Notes: a model not told the origin generated them from the letters alone. Shown: positions 7,400 through 14,474, numbered from the stretch's first letter. The stretch is DNA of 14,626 nucleotides from Oscillospiraceae bacterium (GCA_017480395.1 JAFVAS010000012.1:1-14626), one strand, 5' to 3'. Numbers and translations: made by a program.

Positions 7400-8065
7400 A
7401 TGAAAAAGAATCTGAGCATTTTTTTGTACGCCGTGCTGGCGGGCATCTGCATCGGCCTGGGCGGCACGGTATTTCTGCGGATCAAGGACGCCTTCCCCGG
7501 CGGAAACGTGGTGGGCGCGCTGCTGTTCACCATCGGCCTGTTCACCATCTGCTGCCGGGGTTATAACCTGTTCACCGGCAAGGCCTGCTACATCTTTGAC
7601 AACAAGCCGGACTACCTGCTGACGCTGCTGATCATCTGGGTCGGAAACCTGTGCGGCTGCTTCCTGCTGGCGATGGTGGAGCGGGGCACGGGCATCTGCG
7701 GCGAGAGCGGCATCAACGCTGCGGCGGCGGGCATGGTCCAGGCCAAGATGTCCTCCGGCTACCTCAGCCTGTTCCTGCTGGGCATCATCTGCAATATGCT
7801 GATCTTCATCGCCGTCAACGGCTACGCCAAGAATCCCCATGAGGTGGGCAAATATCTGAGCCTGTTCTTCGGCGTCATGGTGTTCATCCTCTGCGGCACG
7901 GAGCACTCTGTGGCGGATATGTACTATTGGTCCGTCTCCGGCATTCTGCTGGAGCAGCCGGGGCAGAGCCTGCTGCGGATCATCATCGTCAGCCTCGGCA
8001 ACGTGGTGGGCGGCGTCTGCCTGCCTCTGGCGGAGAAGGCCTATGCCAAGCTGACGGCGGCGTGA
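7400..8065 (+). CDS. Formate/nitrite transporter (FNT) family channel
   Basis: The 221-residue protein belongs to the pentameric FNT family (FocA, NirC), which conducts formate or related small anions across the inner membrane. Six hydrophobic segments are visible near residues 5-25, 36-52, 73-92, 121-142, 153-168 and 192-212. The central pore histidine of FNT proteins is in CGTEHSVADMYY (H169), and LFTGK (57-61) fits the first half-helix loop with its conserved Thr (T59). It is clearly shorter than E. coli FocA (about 285 residues), mostly for lack of N- and C-terminal extensions, so the pH-gating N-terminus of FocA is reduced here. Linked to fdh genes, formate is the most likely substrate; nitrite or hydrosulfide cannot be excluded from sequence alone. 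AAGGAGAA (7388-7395) precedes the ATG. A terminator follows 40 bases after the stop. Confidence 0.87.
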   Translation: MKKNLSIFLYAVLAGICIGLGGTVFLRIKDAFPGGNVVGALLFTIGLFTICCRGYNLFTGKACYIFDNKPDYLLTLLIIWVGNLCGCFLLAMVERGTGICGESGINAAAAGMVQAKMSSGYLSLFLLGIICNMLIFIAVNGYAKNPHEVGKYLSLFFGVMVFILCGTEHSVADMYYWSVSGILLEQPGQSLLRIIIVSLGNVVGGVCLPLAEKAYAKLTAA

Positions 8066-8106
8066 GCCCCTTAAAGAAGACCGGGATTTCCTGCTGTGCA
8101 AAGAGA

Positions 8107-8144
8107 GACCTCCGACTGATCTGTATCAGCCGGAGGTCTTTTTT
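8107..8144 (+). terminator. Intrinsic terminator of the formate dehydrogenase operon, possibly bidirectional
   Basis: GACCTCCG (8107-8114) pairs with CGGAGGTC (8131-8138), one A/C mismatch follows, then CTGAT/ATCAG around a CTGT loop. Six T residues (8139-8144) follow at once. The lipoprotein gene on the other strand stops at 8153, so the same hairpin probably ends that operon too. On that strand it is followed by a weaker T-rich TCTCTCTTTG. Confidence 0.85.
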
Positions 8145-8152
8145 GCTTGGCT

Positions 8153-8725
8153 TCAGAATTCCGGGGTCAGATTCATGGCGGACACCAGATTGTTGTACGC
8201 CGCGTCGATGGCGTTATAGGCGTCCTCGTCCATGGTGTACTCGTAGTTGATCATGGTGTTGCCGATCATATGGCTGACCGTCATGAGGAAGATGTCGTCG
8301 GTGACATAACCGTGCTGGGGGTCGTCAATGATGTGCTGACGCCATTCCTCGACCTCCTCGGGGGTGGTGTCCGGGTTGTCGGGGTTGAAGGTGTAGACCT
8401 CCATCTGGATGGTGCCCTCGTCATCCCAGGTGCCGGCGGCCACGTCGATGGGGAAGCCCGCCCAGTAGGTGGCGTGATCCTGGAACCAGTCCTCGCAGCC
8501 GGCCAGCTCCGGCACCGACGCGTTGAAGTAGTCCATCACATCCTGGGCCGTCCAATCGCTGAAGTCGGCGGGGTAGGCGCTCAGGTCAATGTCGGCGGCT
8601 CCGGCGCTTTCATTTGCGGCGGGAGCTGCGCTTGCGGCGGGGGCTGCGCCGTTGGATGCGCTGCCGCAGGCGGCCAGGGAGAGCACCATGGCCAGGGTCA
8701 GGAGCAGGGTAAGCAGTTTTTTCAT
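8153..8725 (-). CDS. Small secreted lipoprotein of unknown family
   Basis: The 190-residue protein starts with a clear lipoprotein signal: MKKLLTLLLTLAMVLSLAAC, with lipobox LAAC and the lipid-bearing Cys at residue 20. A flexible Ala/Ser/Pro-rich linker follows to about residue 45. The rest (about 46-190) is an acidic domain rich in Trp, Tyr and Asp, with WTAQDVMDYFNASVPEL, DWFQDHATYWAGFP, and the helix DEDAYNAIDAAYNNLVSAM at the end. I do not recognise the fold, and no enzyme motif is visible. It has one Cys in the mature domain (in ELAGCEDW). A longer start (TTG at 8746) would put extra residues before the signal, so I chose the ATG at 8725. It is the last gene of the exporter operon, 28 bases after the thioredoxin gene, and would sit on the outer face of the membrane. 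A substrate-binding or exporter-associated role is only a guess. Confidence 0.8.
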   Translation of the reverse strand: MKKLLTLLLTLAMVLSLAACGSASNGAAPAASAAPAANESAGAADIDLSAYPADFSDWTAQDVMDYFNASVPELAGCEDWFQDHATYWAGFPIDVAAGTWDDEGTIQMEVYTFNPDNPDTTPEEVEEWRQHIIDDPQHGYVTDDIFLMTVSHMIGNTMINYEYTMDEDAYNAIDAAYNNLVSAMNLTPEF

Positions 8726-8734
8726 CTTTGTTTT

Positions 8735-8744
8735 CCTTCCTTCC
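8735..8744 (-). promoter_or_regulatory. Ribosome binding site that decides the lipoprotein start
   Basis: On the minus strand, GGAAGGAAGG ends 9 bases before the ATG at 8725. An upstream in-frame TTG at 8746 would place this site within the coding sequence. Confidence 0.6.
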
Positions 8745-8753
8745 AATCAAAAA

Positions 8754-9068
8754 TCAATAGAGCATCCGGGCGATCTGTTCCCGGATTTCCTCATAGGGGA
8801 TGGCCCCGGGGCCATGGGTGACCACCTGGCCGTCCTGATAGAAGTACAGGTCGGGGATGCCGTTCACATGGAACCGCTCGGCCAGGGCCGGACACTGGTC
8901 CACGTCTACCTTGACGATGTTGACAAAGGGCAGCTCGTCCTCCAGCTCCTCCAGCTCCCGGGCCAGCAGCTTGCAGGGGCCGCACCAGGGGGCCCAGAAG
9001 TCCACCAGCACCACGCCCTCGGCCACCAGTGCGTCGAAGTTCTCTTCCGTTGCGTGAATTGTTGCCAT
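8754..9068 (-). CDS. trxA: Thioredoxin
   Basis: A single-domain 104-residue thioredoxin that reduces protein disulfides in the cytoplasm. The active site is FWAPWCGPCK (C29, C32), with the buried Asp of the family at VDFWA (D23). The conserved cis-Pro is P72 in NGIPDLYFYQDG, where Asp follows it in place of the usual Thr; this position touches substrates, so specificity could differ from the housekeeping enzyme. No signal peptide or membrane anchor is present. The start at 9068 is chosen because GAGGAGG lies 8 bases upstream; an upstream in-frame start at 9113 would run back into the preceding gene. Being inside an ABC exporter operon, it is probably a dedicated copy, although it could equally be a general one. 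Confidence 0.92.
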   Translation of the reverse strand: MATIHATEENFDALVAEGVVLVDFWAPWCGPCKLLARELEELEDELPFVNIVKVDVDQCPALAERFHVNGIPDLYFYQDGQVVTHGPGAIPYEEIREQIARMLY

Positions 9069-9076
9069 TTTCCGTT

Positions 9077-9083
9077 CCTCCTC
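9077..9083 (-). promoter_or_regulatory. Ribosome binding site overlapping the stop codon of the preceding gene
   Basis: GAGGAGG on the minus strand shares its first two bases with the TGA stop (9084-9082) of the trigger-factor-like gene and lies 8 bases before the thioredoxin ATG. This suggests coupled translation and supports the start at 9068. Confidence 0.6.
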
Positions 9084-9936
9084 AGTTGGTAAAGGTGAGC
9101 TGGCCGGAGACATAGTCCTCCAGGAAGCTCCAGTCCAGATCCTGCTCCATCAGCTCCTGCATGGGATATGCCGCCGAATCCACACCGTGGTTGGCGGCCA
9201 GCCAGAGCAGGGTGGCGATCTGCTGCTCCGCCCCTTGGCGGAACAGCAGCTCCAGCTCCGCCCGCCCCTCGACGCCGAAGCTGCGGGAGATCTCCCCGTC
9301 GGTCATCGTGTCGTAATTGAGGCCCTCCGCCGCCAGATTCCGGCGCTGCTCAGACACCTCGTCCCCGATGATGGCGGAGAGCTCGTCCTCGTCAAATGCC
9401 CAGTCGCTGCGGGTCAGCACATAATCCATACAGGCCTGCATCCCGGCAAAGAGGGCCTCCTGCCGCTGATCGTCCCGGTACTCCCGGGCGATTTTCTCCC
9501 GGAAGGCCGCCACCGTGGTGATCCCCTCCATGCCCTCCTGCCCGGCGGCGTACTCGGCGGCCATGGCGTCGGTGGGCTCCGGGAAGGTGGTGCGGGAGGC
9601 GGAGCGGACGGTGACGGTGACGGGCTTGCCCTGGACGGAGACAGCAAAGGTCTCGCCGGGGATGTGGCCGATCAGCTGCCCCTCCAGCTCGGCGTCATAG
9701 AGCCCCGCGCCCACGTTGACCGGCACCATGGGCCGGTGGAACCGGGGCAGCTCGCTCTCCAGGGTGAGCACGACCGCGTCGCCTTCGGAGATGGTGCTCG
9801 CCGGTTCGGTGCGCTTATAGGGGCGGGACAGGGACCGCAGCTTTTTCTGCATGTACTCCTCCGGGCAGGCGAGGTCGATCTCCCGGGGAAACTCCGCCTG
9901 GCGAAAATCCGCCAGGGTGCGAATGAATGATTTCAT
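9082..9936 (-). CDS. Trigger-factor-like protein without ribosome-binding domain
   Basis: The 284-residue protein resembles the middle and C-terminal parts of trigger factor. Residues about 50-112 look like a compressed FKBP/trigger-factor prolyl-isomerase domain: ISEGDAVVLTLE, then VNVGAGLYDAELEGQLIGHIPGETFAV, the counterpart of the 'lG.g.fipGfE.qL.G...Ge' stretch. Residues about 135-260 are helical and contain TVAAFREKIAREYRDDQRQEA and DEDELSAIIGDEV, similar to the chaperone arms. The N-terminal ribosome-docking domain and its signature loop are absent. The flap between the first strands is short, so isomerase activity is doubtful. No signal peptide is seen, so it is cytoplasmic. AAAGGAGC lies 8 bases before the ATG. 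It sits 26 bases after an ABC exporter gene and 13 before the thioredoxin gene. It could be a dedicated chaperone for a protein handled by this operon; that is inference. The family call is moderate. Confidence 0.6.
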   Translation of the reverse strand: MKSFIRTLADFRQAEFPREIDLACPEEYMQKKLRSLSRPYKRTEPASTISEGDAVVLTLESELPRFHRPMVPVNVGAGLYDAELEGQLIGHIPGETFAVSVQGKPVTVTVRSASRTTFPEPTDAMAAEYAAGQEGMEGITTVAAFREKIAREYRDDQRQEALFAGMQACMDYVLTRSDWAFDEDELSAIIGDEVSEQRRNLAAEGLNYDTMTDGEISRSFGVEGRAELELLFRQGAEQQIATLLWLAANHGVDSAAYPMQELMEQDLDWSFLEDYVSGQLTFTN

Positions 9937-9962
9937 CGTGTGCGCTCCTTTCGCGTCATGTA

Positions 9963-11684
9963 TCAGATTGATCCGTGGTTGGCCCGGAGCAGCGCCTGCA
10001 AAACGGGGCTGTGGGCCTCCGCCTCGGCGGGCGGGCCGCTGGCCTCCACCTGGCCGCCGTTGAGCACGATGACGTGGTCAGAGCGCGTCAACAGCTCCAT
10101 GTTGTGGGAGATCATCACCGTGGTGCGCCCCTGCATCAGCTGCATCAGGGCGTCGGTGACCGCGCGGTCGGTGAACAGATCCAGGTTGCAGGTGGCCTCG
10201 TCCAGCAGCAGGCAGGCCGGGTTCAGCATCAGCGCCCGGGCGATGGCCAGCCGCTGGCGCTGGCCGCCGGAGAGCCGGGAACCGTTCTCGCCGATCTCAA
10301 AGTCGTAGCCGCCGGGCAGCTGGGCGATAAATTCCTCCGCCTGGGCCAGGCGGGCGGCGGCGGCCACCTCCCCGTCCTCGGCGGGGCGATCCAGGCCGTA
10401 GGTGATGTTGTCCCGGATGGTGCCGTCAAAGAGCTGGGGCTCCTGGAGGACGTAGGCGATGCGCTTCCGCCAGGCCGGGAGGTGAATGTCCTCGGCGGGG
10501 CAGGAGCCGAAATAGATGGCGCCGCTGTCCGGCGTATAGAACCGCTCGATCAGCTTGAAGAGGGTGGTCTTGCCCGAGCCGTTGGGGCCCACCACCAGGG
10601 TGAGCTTGCCCCGGGGGATGGTGAAGCTGGCGTCGCGAAGCACCGGCTGGTCGCCGTAGCCAAAGCTGACGCCGTCGAACACCAGATCCTGATCCGCCTC
10701 GTCCACGTCCTGTTTCCGCTGGTAGACCTCCTCCGGCTCTGCCATCAGGCTGGAGATGTAGAAGAGCTGTCCGTTGTAGTACATCAGACTGGTATACAGG
10801 CTGGGCAGACTGCTCAGGGACTGATAGGCCAGGATGATGTAGTTCTGGAAGGCGGCCAGCTCCGTCAGGGAGATGGAGCCGTTGTTCACCAGCGGCACCC
10901 CCATCACGAAGACCAGCACCGTGATAAAGCTGCTGAGGGAGCCGCCCACCAGGCCGTCGACCAGGGTCAGCGCCGCCTGATAGACGTCGGCCTTGAAGTA
11001 GGATCGGATGGCCGCCTTGCCCCGCTGCAGCTCCTCCTGCTGGGAGTGGAGCTGCTTGATCTGGGTGAAGAAGCTCAGATGCTCCGCCAGATAGGCGGTC
11101 AGCTCCGCATTGGCCCGGCGTCCCCGGCGCTCCCGCAGAAACATCAGCTTGCCCTCCAGCCAGGTGCTGAAGCAGATGTAGATCAGGATGACCGGCACCA
11201 ATCCCACCATGGAGAGATCGATGGCGGACATGCTGGTGATGCTCATATAGGCGGCGGCCATGCCGGTGAGGAAGCCCACCACGCTGGTGATGAGGCCGTC
11301 GGCATAGGAGCAGTCCTGGGTGATCCAGCTGACCAGCTGGGAGGCGCTGCGCTCCAGGGAGCGCATGTTCAGCCGCAGGGCGTGCTCGATGAGCCGGTTC
11401 TGCATGCGCCGGGCCACGGTGGCCTGGGCGTAGAAGGAGGGGATGCGCTCCACGATGCCGGCCAGGGTGGACAGGAGGGCCAGGGCGAGGTAGATGCCGA
11501 TCACGCTGCCGTCCTCAAAGTTGCCCATCTGCATATTGGTCATATAGGGGATGTAGAGCAGCGCCACCTTGGTGCTGGCCAGGCCCAGGATCACCTGCAG
11601 CAGGTAGAGATACCAGGGGATGGTGATGCTGCGGAACAGGCCGAGGGTGCGCTTCCACATGCCCTTTTGCTTCTGGCCGTTCAT
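9963..11684 (-). CDS. ABC exporter half-transporter 2 (permease fused to ATPase)
   Basis: This 573-residue half-transporter has an N-terminal membrane domain with six probable helices (roughly 22-46, 60-80, 132-152, 157-177, 245-270, 275-295) and a C-terminal ATPase. ATPase motifs: Walker A GPNGSGKT (366-373), Q-loop Q414 in VLQEPQLFDG, signature LSGGQRQRLAIARAL (471-485), Walker B LLLDEAT (492-498) with catalytic E496, and H-loop H527 in MISHN. All ATP-site residues are intact. It is a type IV exporter (MsbA/BmrA-like) and most likely pairs with the product of the preceding gene, since ATGA (11684-11681) is shared between the stop and start codons. There is no peptidase C39 domain, so it would not cleave a leader peptide itself. 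Lipid, drug or peptide export are all possible; sequence does not choose. Confidence 0.92.
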   Translation of the reverse strand: MNGQKQKGMWKRTLGLFRSITIPWYLYLLQVILGLASTKVALLYIPYMTNMQMGNFEDGSVIGIYLALALLSTLAGIVERIPSFYAQATVARRMQNRLIEHALRLNMRSLERSASQLVSWITQDCSYADGLITSVVGFLTGMAAAYMSITSMSAIDLSMVGLVPVILIYICFSTWLEGKLMFLRERRGRRANAELTAYLAEHLSFFTQIKQLHSQQEELQRGKAAIRSYFKADVYQAALTLVDGLVGGSLSSFITVLVFVMGVPLVNNGSISLTELAAFQNYIILAYQSLSSLPSLYTSLMYYNGQLFYISSLMAEPEEVYQRKQDVDEADQDLVFDGVSFGYGDQPVLRDASFTIPRGKLTLVVGPNGSGKTTLFKLIERFYTPDSGAIYFGSCPAEDIHLPAWRKRIAYVLQEPQLFDGTIRDNITYGLDRPAEDGEVAAAARLAQAEEFIAQLPGGYDFEIGENGSRLSGGQRQRLAIARALMLNPACLLLDEATCNLDLFTDRAVTDALMQLMQGRTTVMISHNMELLTRSDHVIVLNGGQVEASGPPAEAEAHSPVLQALLRANHGSI

Positions 11685-13429
11685 TGCGTCACCCTCCTTC
11701 CCGCAAACTCCCGCAGGAAGGCGCTGTGCTCCGCCGCCTCGGCCAGGGTGCCCTGGGCGGTGACCACGCCGTCCTCCACCACGACCACCCGCTGGGCCAG
11801 GGAGAGCACGGCGGCGGTGTGGGCGATGACGATCATGCAGCGGCCCTTGGCCGCCTCGGCAAAGACCTCCATCAGCTCCGATGCGGCGATGGCGTCCATG
11901 GCGGCGGCGGGCTCGTCCAGGATGATGTAATGGGCGCGGGAGAGCAGCGCCCGGGCGACGGCGAGCCGCTGGCGCTGGCCGCCGGAGAGGTTGGCCCCGT
12001 ACTCCTCCAGCCGGGTGTCCACCCCGTCGGGCAGGGCCATGACAAAGTCGTAGGCCCGGGCCTGCTTCAGCGCGTCAGTCAGCGCCTCGTCGGAGACGGC
12101 GCCGTTGCCGTAGCACACGTTCTCCCGCACGGTGCCGGAGAAGAGCATCCCGCTCTGGCTGACCATGACGAACTGGGCGCGGTAGTCCTGCAGGGCGTAG
12201 CCGTGGATGTCCCGGCCATCGACGGTGATGGTGCCGGACTGGGGGTCGTAGAGCCGGGTCAGCAGGTTGACAAGGGTGGTTTTGCCGCAGCCGCTGACCC
12301 CCAGCAGGGCGGTGACACAGTAGTCGGGGAAGGTGCAGTTGACGCCGGTGAGGACGCTCCGATCCTCCGTATAGCCGAAGCGCACCTCCCGCAGTTCCAG
12401 ATCGCCGGTCAGATCGGTGCAGGGTTCGCCGGAGCAGTCCTCCTCCCGGGCATCCATGATCTCTGCGACCCGATTTGCGCCGCCCTGAATGATCTTCAGG
12501 TTGTTCCAGTAGACCGTCAGCTCTGTGATTGCGCCGCTGAAGGTGCTGCAAAACAGGAAGAAGGAGATCCAGCCCCGGGTGTTGATGCTGCCGTCGGAGA
12601 GCAGGAAATAGCCGGTGATGGAGATGGCCACCGCCTGGAGCAGATCCACGGCGGATTCGGAGAGGCTCTTGAGCTGATCCAGCCAGCTGGCCTTGATGGT
12701 CAGGCGGTAGAGCCGGCCCGTCAGATCCGTTCCCTTCTCCGCCTCCTCCCGCTCCTTGGCGAAGGCCTTGGCCAGGGGGATGTTGGTGACCATTTCGGCC
12801 AGCCGCTGCATCAGTCCGGCGTTCAGGCTGGCGTCCCGCTCATTCAGGGAGAAATTGATCCGCCCGAACAGGAAGGCGATCAGAATCTGGATGGGGACAA
12901 AGGCCAGCATGACCAGGGAGAGCCGCCAGTCGTGGCTGAACACCCGGCCGATGACGGCCACGGCGGTGTAGCCCGCCGAGATGATGGGCAGCAGCACCAG
13001 CATAATGGTGGAGTCGATGACCTGGGCATTGCGCACAATGCGGTAGACCCCCTCCCGGGGGCTCTCCCGCTTGAAAAAGTCCATGGGCAGGCGCAGCACC
13101 TTCTCCATCAGCACCGTGCGCATATTCTGGTTGATACGCGCGCTGGTGACAGCACCCACAAAGACCACCAGGCTGCTCCCCAGCAGCCGGATGAGGATCA
13201 GGGCGATGAGCATGGTGACGGTTCTCGCGCTGGTGTCCCCGGCGAAGAGCTGGGCGGTGTAGTCGGTCTCGCTGACCCCCAGGTTGATGACCCCGATGTC
13301 CAGCACCAGGTAGACGATCAGCCAGAGCCAGGGCAGTCGGCACTTGCGAAACAGCTTCAGAAAGCGCAGCCAGGTGCCCCGCCTCTCCCGCAGCTCCACC
13401 CGGTCGGGATCCGGCCGGTTCCGTTTCAT
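11681..13429 (-). CDS. ABC exporter half-transporter 1 (permease fused to ATPase)
   Basis: The 582-residue half-transporter is the first gene of the minus-strand operon. Six membrane helices lie about at 33-55, 72-95, 142-165, 172-190, 255-278 and 285-305; they are followed by the ATPase. Walker A is GVSGCGKT (377-384), Q-loop Q425 (VMVSQSGMLFSG), signature LSGGQRQRLAVARAL (481-495), Walker B YIILDEPA (501-508) with E506, and H-loop H537 (VIAHTA). The D-loop reads AAMD rather than the usual SALD, a mild departure that could make its ATP site behave differently from that of its partner. The start at 13429 has a weak GGTGAT site 5 bases upstream; the N-terminus is rich in Arg and fits the positive-inside rule. 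It forms, by inference, a heterodimer with the next gene product. Confidence 0.92.
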   Translation of the reverse strand: MKRNRPDPDRVELRERRGTWLRFLKLFRKCRLPWLWLIVYLVLDIGVINLGVSETDYTAQLFAGDTSARTVTMLIALILIRLLGSSLVVFVGAVTSARINQNMRTVLMEKVLRLPMDFFKRESPREGVYRIVRNAQVIDSTIMLVLLPIISAGYTAVAVIGRVFSHDWRLSLVMLAFVPIQILIAFLFGRINFSLNERDASLNAGLMQRLAEMVTNIPLAKAFAKEREEAEKGTDLTGRLYRLTIKASWLDQLKSLSESAVDLLQAVAISITGYFLLSDGSINTRGWISFFLFCSTFSGAITELTVYWNNLKIIQGGANRVAEIMDAREEDCSGEPCTDLTGDLELREVRFGYTEDRSVLTGVNCTFPDYCVTALLGVSGCGKTTLVNLLTRLYDPQSGTITVDGRDIHGYALQDYRAQFVMVSQSGMLFSGTVRENVCYGNGAVSDEALTDALKQARAYDFVMALPDGVDTRLEEYGANLSGGQRQRLAVARALLSRAHYIILDEPAAAMDAIAASELMEVFAEAAKGRCMIVIAHTAAVLSLAQRVVVVEDGVVTAQGTLAEAAEHSAFLREFAGRRVTQ

Positions 13430-13451
13430 CTGACATCACCCACTTTCTTCC

Positions 13452-13465
13452 TTGGAACGTTGGAA
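13452..13465. repeat. Direct repeat TTGGAA-CG-TTGGAA in the leader of the exporter operon
   Basis: Two TTGGAA copies (13452-13457, 13460-13465) stand 8 bases apart, between the predicted start point of the minus-strand promoter and the exporter ATG. It might be a regulator site, but is short enough to arise by chance. Confidence 0.25.
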
Positions 13466-13488
13466 TTAACGATGCAAATACAGGCTTT

Positions 13489-13517
13489 ATTCTATCAAAA
13501 AATCGATTGATACGCAA
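13489..13517 (-). promoter_or_regulatory. Predicted promoter of the ABC exporter operon
   Basis: Read on the minus strand: TTGCGT (13517-13512), 17-base spacer, TAGAAT (13494-13489). The predicted start lies about 50 bases before the ATG at 13429. No other promoter is evident in the tightly spaced genes behind it, so it probably drives all five. A perfect palindrome GGGCATGCCC (13521-13530) sits just upstream of the -35, between the two divergent promoters. Confidence 0.55.
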
Positions 13518-13554
13518 GGGGGGCATGCCCTCTCGCGGGGAGGGGTTCTCTCGG

Positions 13555-13583
13555 TTGACTTTTTTGGCGGGAAGGGGTATAGT
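13555..13583 (+). promoter_or_regulatory. Predicted strong promoter of the methyltransferase gene
   Basis: TTGACT (13555-13560), 17-base spacer, TATAGT (13578-13583): near-consensus sigma-A form. The start would be near 13590, leaving a short leader of about 30 bases. Confidence 0.7.
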
Positions 13584-13584
13584 G

Positions 13585-13606
13585 ATTATAAGTTAATTAT
13601 AACTAA
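13585..13606. promoter_or_regulatory. Candidate operator: tandem 11-bp repeats over the methyltransferase start point
   Basis: ATTATAAGTTA (13585-13595) is followed directly by ATTATAACTAA (13596-13606); 9 of 11 bases agree. The same stretch also contains the inverted repeat AGTTA-N4-TAACT (13591-13604). It lies just behind the -10, where a bound repressor would block transcription. The regulator is unknown and not encoded next to it in this window. Confidence 0.5.
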
Positions 13607-13621
13607 CTGGAGGCGAGCCAT

Positions 13622-14419
13622 ATGAGCGAACAGAATCAGCTTGGCGGCGTGGCCGAGACCATGCTCCAGACCCTCTACGCCAGGGCGAAGGAGTCCCGGA
13701 AGCCGGATCATAAAATATATGATGCCAAAGCCGTGGAGATCGTGGGGCAGATGGAATATGATTTCAGTCTGGCGGATAAGGATCTGGCGATGTCCAGCGG
13801 CGTGGTAGCCCGCACCATCGTTTTGGACCGCATGGTGTCCGGGTGGATCCAGGCGCATCCCGACGCGACGGTGGTAAACATTGCCTGCGGAATGGACACC
13901 CGGTTTTATCGGGTGGACAATGGCCGCATCCGATGGTACGATCTCGATCTTCCCGTCACCATGGAGGTTCGGGAGAGATACATCCCCGCAGGGGAGCATG
14001 TCACCTACCTCGCCGCCTCGGCCATGGACGAGGGCTGGGCCGGGGAAATCGAACCCGGGGAAGGGGACGTGCTGGTGATTGTGGAGGGGCTGACCATGTA
14101 TCTGGAGGAGGCCGACGTCCGGCAGATCCTGCGGATCATCGACCGGCGCTTTGCCGCCGTCACCGTCTACATGGAGACGCTGAATCCCCGCTTTGTGCGC
14201 AAGAGGGTGGAGAAGTCCATCCAGGCCAGCGGCGCGGTGTTCACCTGGGGAGCCAAAGACGGACGGGAGCTGACCAAGCTGGCCCCCGCCTTCCGGTGGG
14301 TGGAGGATGTGAGCCTGGTGGAGGGCATGGTGGAGATCATGCCGGTCTATCGCGTCATCGGAAGGATCGGGTTGATCCGCAATCTCTCCAACCGGATCTG
14401 TGTGCTGGAAAAGGGATGA
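13622..14419 (+). CDS. TcmP/leucine-carboxyl-methyltransferase-type SAM-dependent methyltransferase
   Basis: The 265-residue protein carries the markers of the LCM/TcmP family, which includes polyketide O-methyltransferases such as TcmP and protein carboxyl methyltransferases. VVNIACGMDTRFYRVD (84-99) matches the family's 'vnlGaGlDtR.yRl' SAM site, with Cys where Gly or Ala is usual. Then come RWYDLDLPVTMEVRERY (104-120), whose acidic residue holds the SAM ribose, and VIVEGLTMYLEE (152-163). It is soluble. GGAGG (13609-13613) lies 8 bases before the ATG. It stands as a single-gene unit with its own promoter, operator-like repeats and terminator. The acceptor (small molecule or protein carboxylate) cannot be inferred. 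Similar genes are common in gut Clostridia without any polyketide cluster, and none is seen here. Confidence 0.85.
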   Translation: MSEQNQLGGVAETMLQTLYARAKESRKPDHKIYDAKAVEIVGQMEYDFSLADKDLAMSSGVVARTIVLDRMVSGWIQAHPDATVVNIACGMDTRFYRVDNGRIRWYDLDLPVTMEVRERYIPAGEHVTYLAASAMDEGWAGEIEPGEGDVLVIVEGLTMYLEEADVRQILRIIDRRFAAVTVYMETLNPRFVRKRVEKSIQASGAVFTWGAKDGRELTKLAPAFRWVEDVSLVEGMVEIMPVYRVIGRIGLIRNLSNRICVLEKG

Positions 14420-14427
14420 TTGGGATG

Positions 14428-14474
14428 AACAGAGGACGCCTGACCGGGTCAGACGTCCTCTGTTGTTCTCTTTT
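14428..14474 (+). terminator. Intrinsic terminator between the methyltransferase and aminotransferase genes
   Basis: AACAGAGGACG (14428-14438) pairs with CGTCCTCTGTT (14454-14464); after one C/A mismatch the stem goes on with CTGAC/GTCAG. A T-rich stretch GTTCTCTTTT follows. As the two flanking genes converge, it may act for both, though the minus-strand side lacks a T run. Confidence 0.8.

Noticed and set aside
9069..9113. Longer thioredoxin N-terminus
   Set aside because: It would start inside the preceding gene, has no matching ribosome binding site and adds residues foreign to thioredoxin.
9975..13510. Two long plus-strand open frames opposite the ABC exporter genes
   Set aside because: The minus strand carries all Walker, signature and H-loop motifs. 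The plus-strand translations are His/Gln/Gly-rich without motifs.
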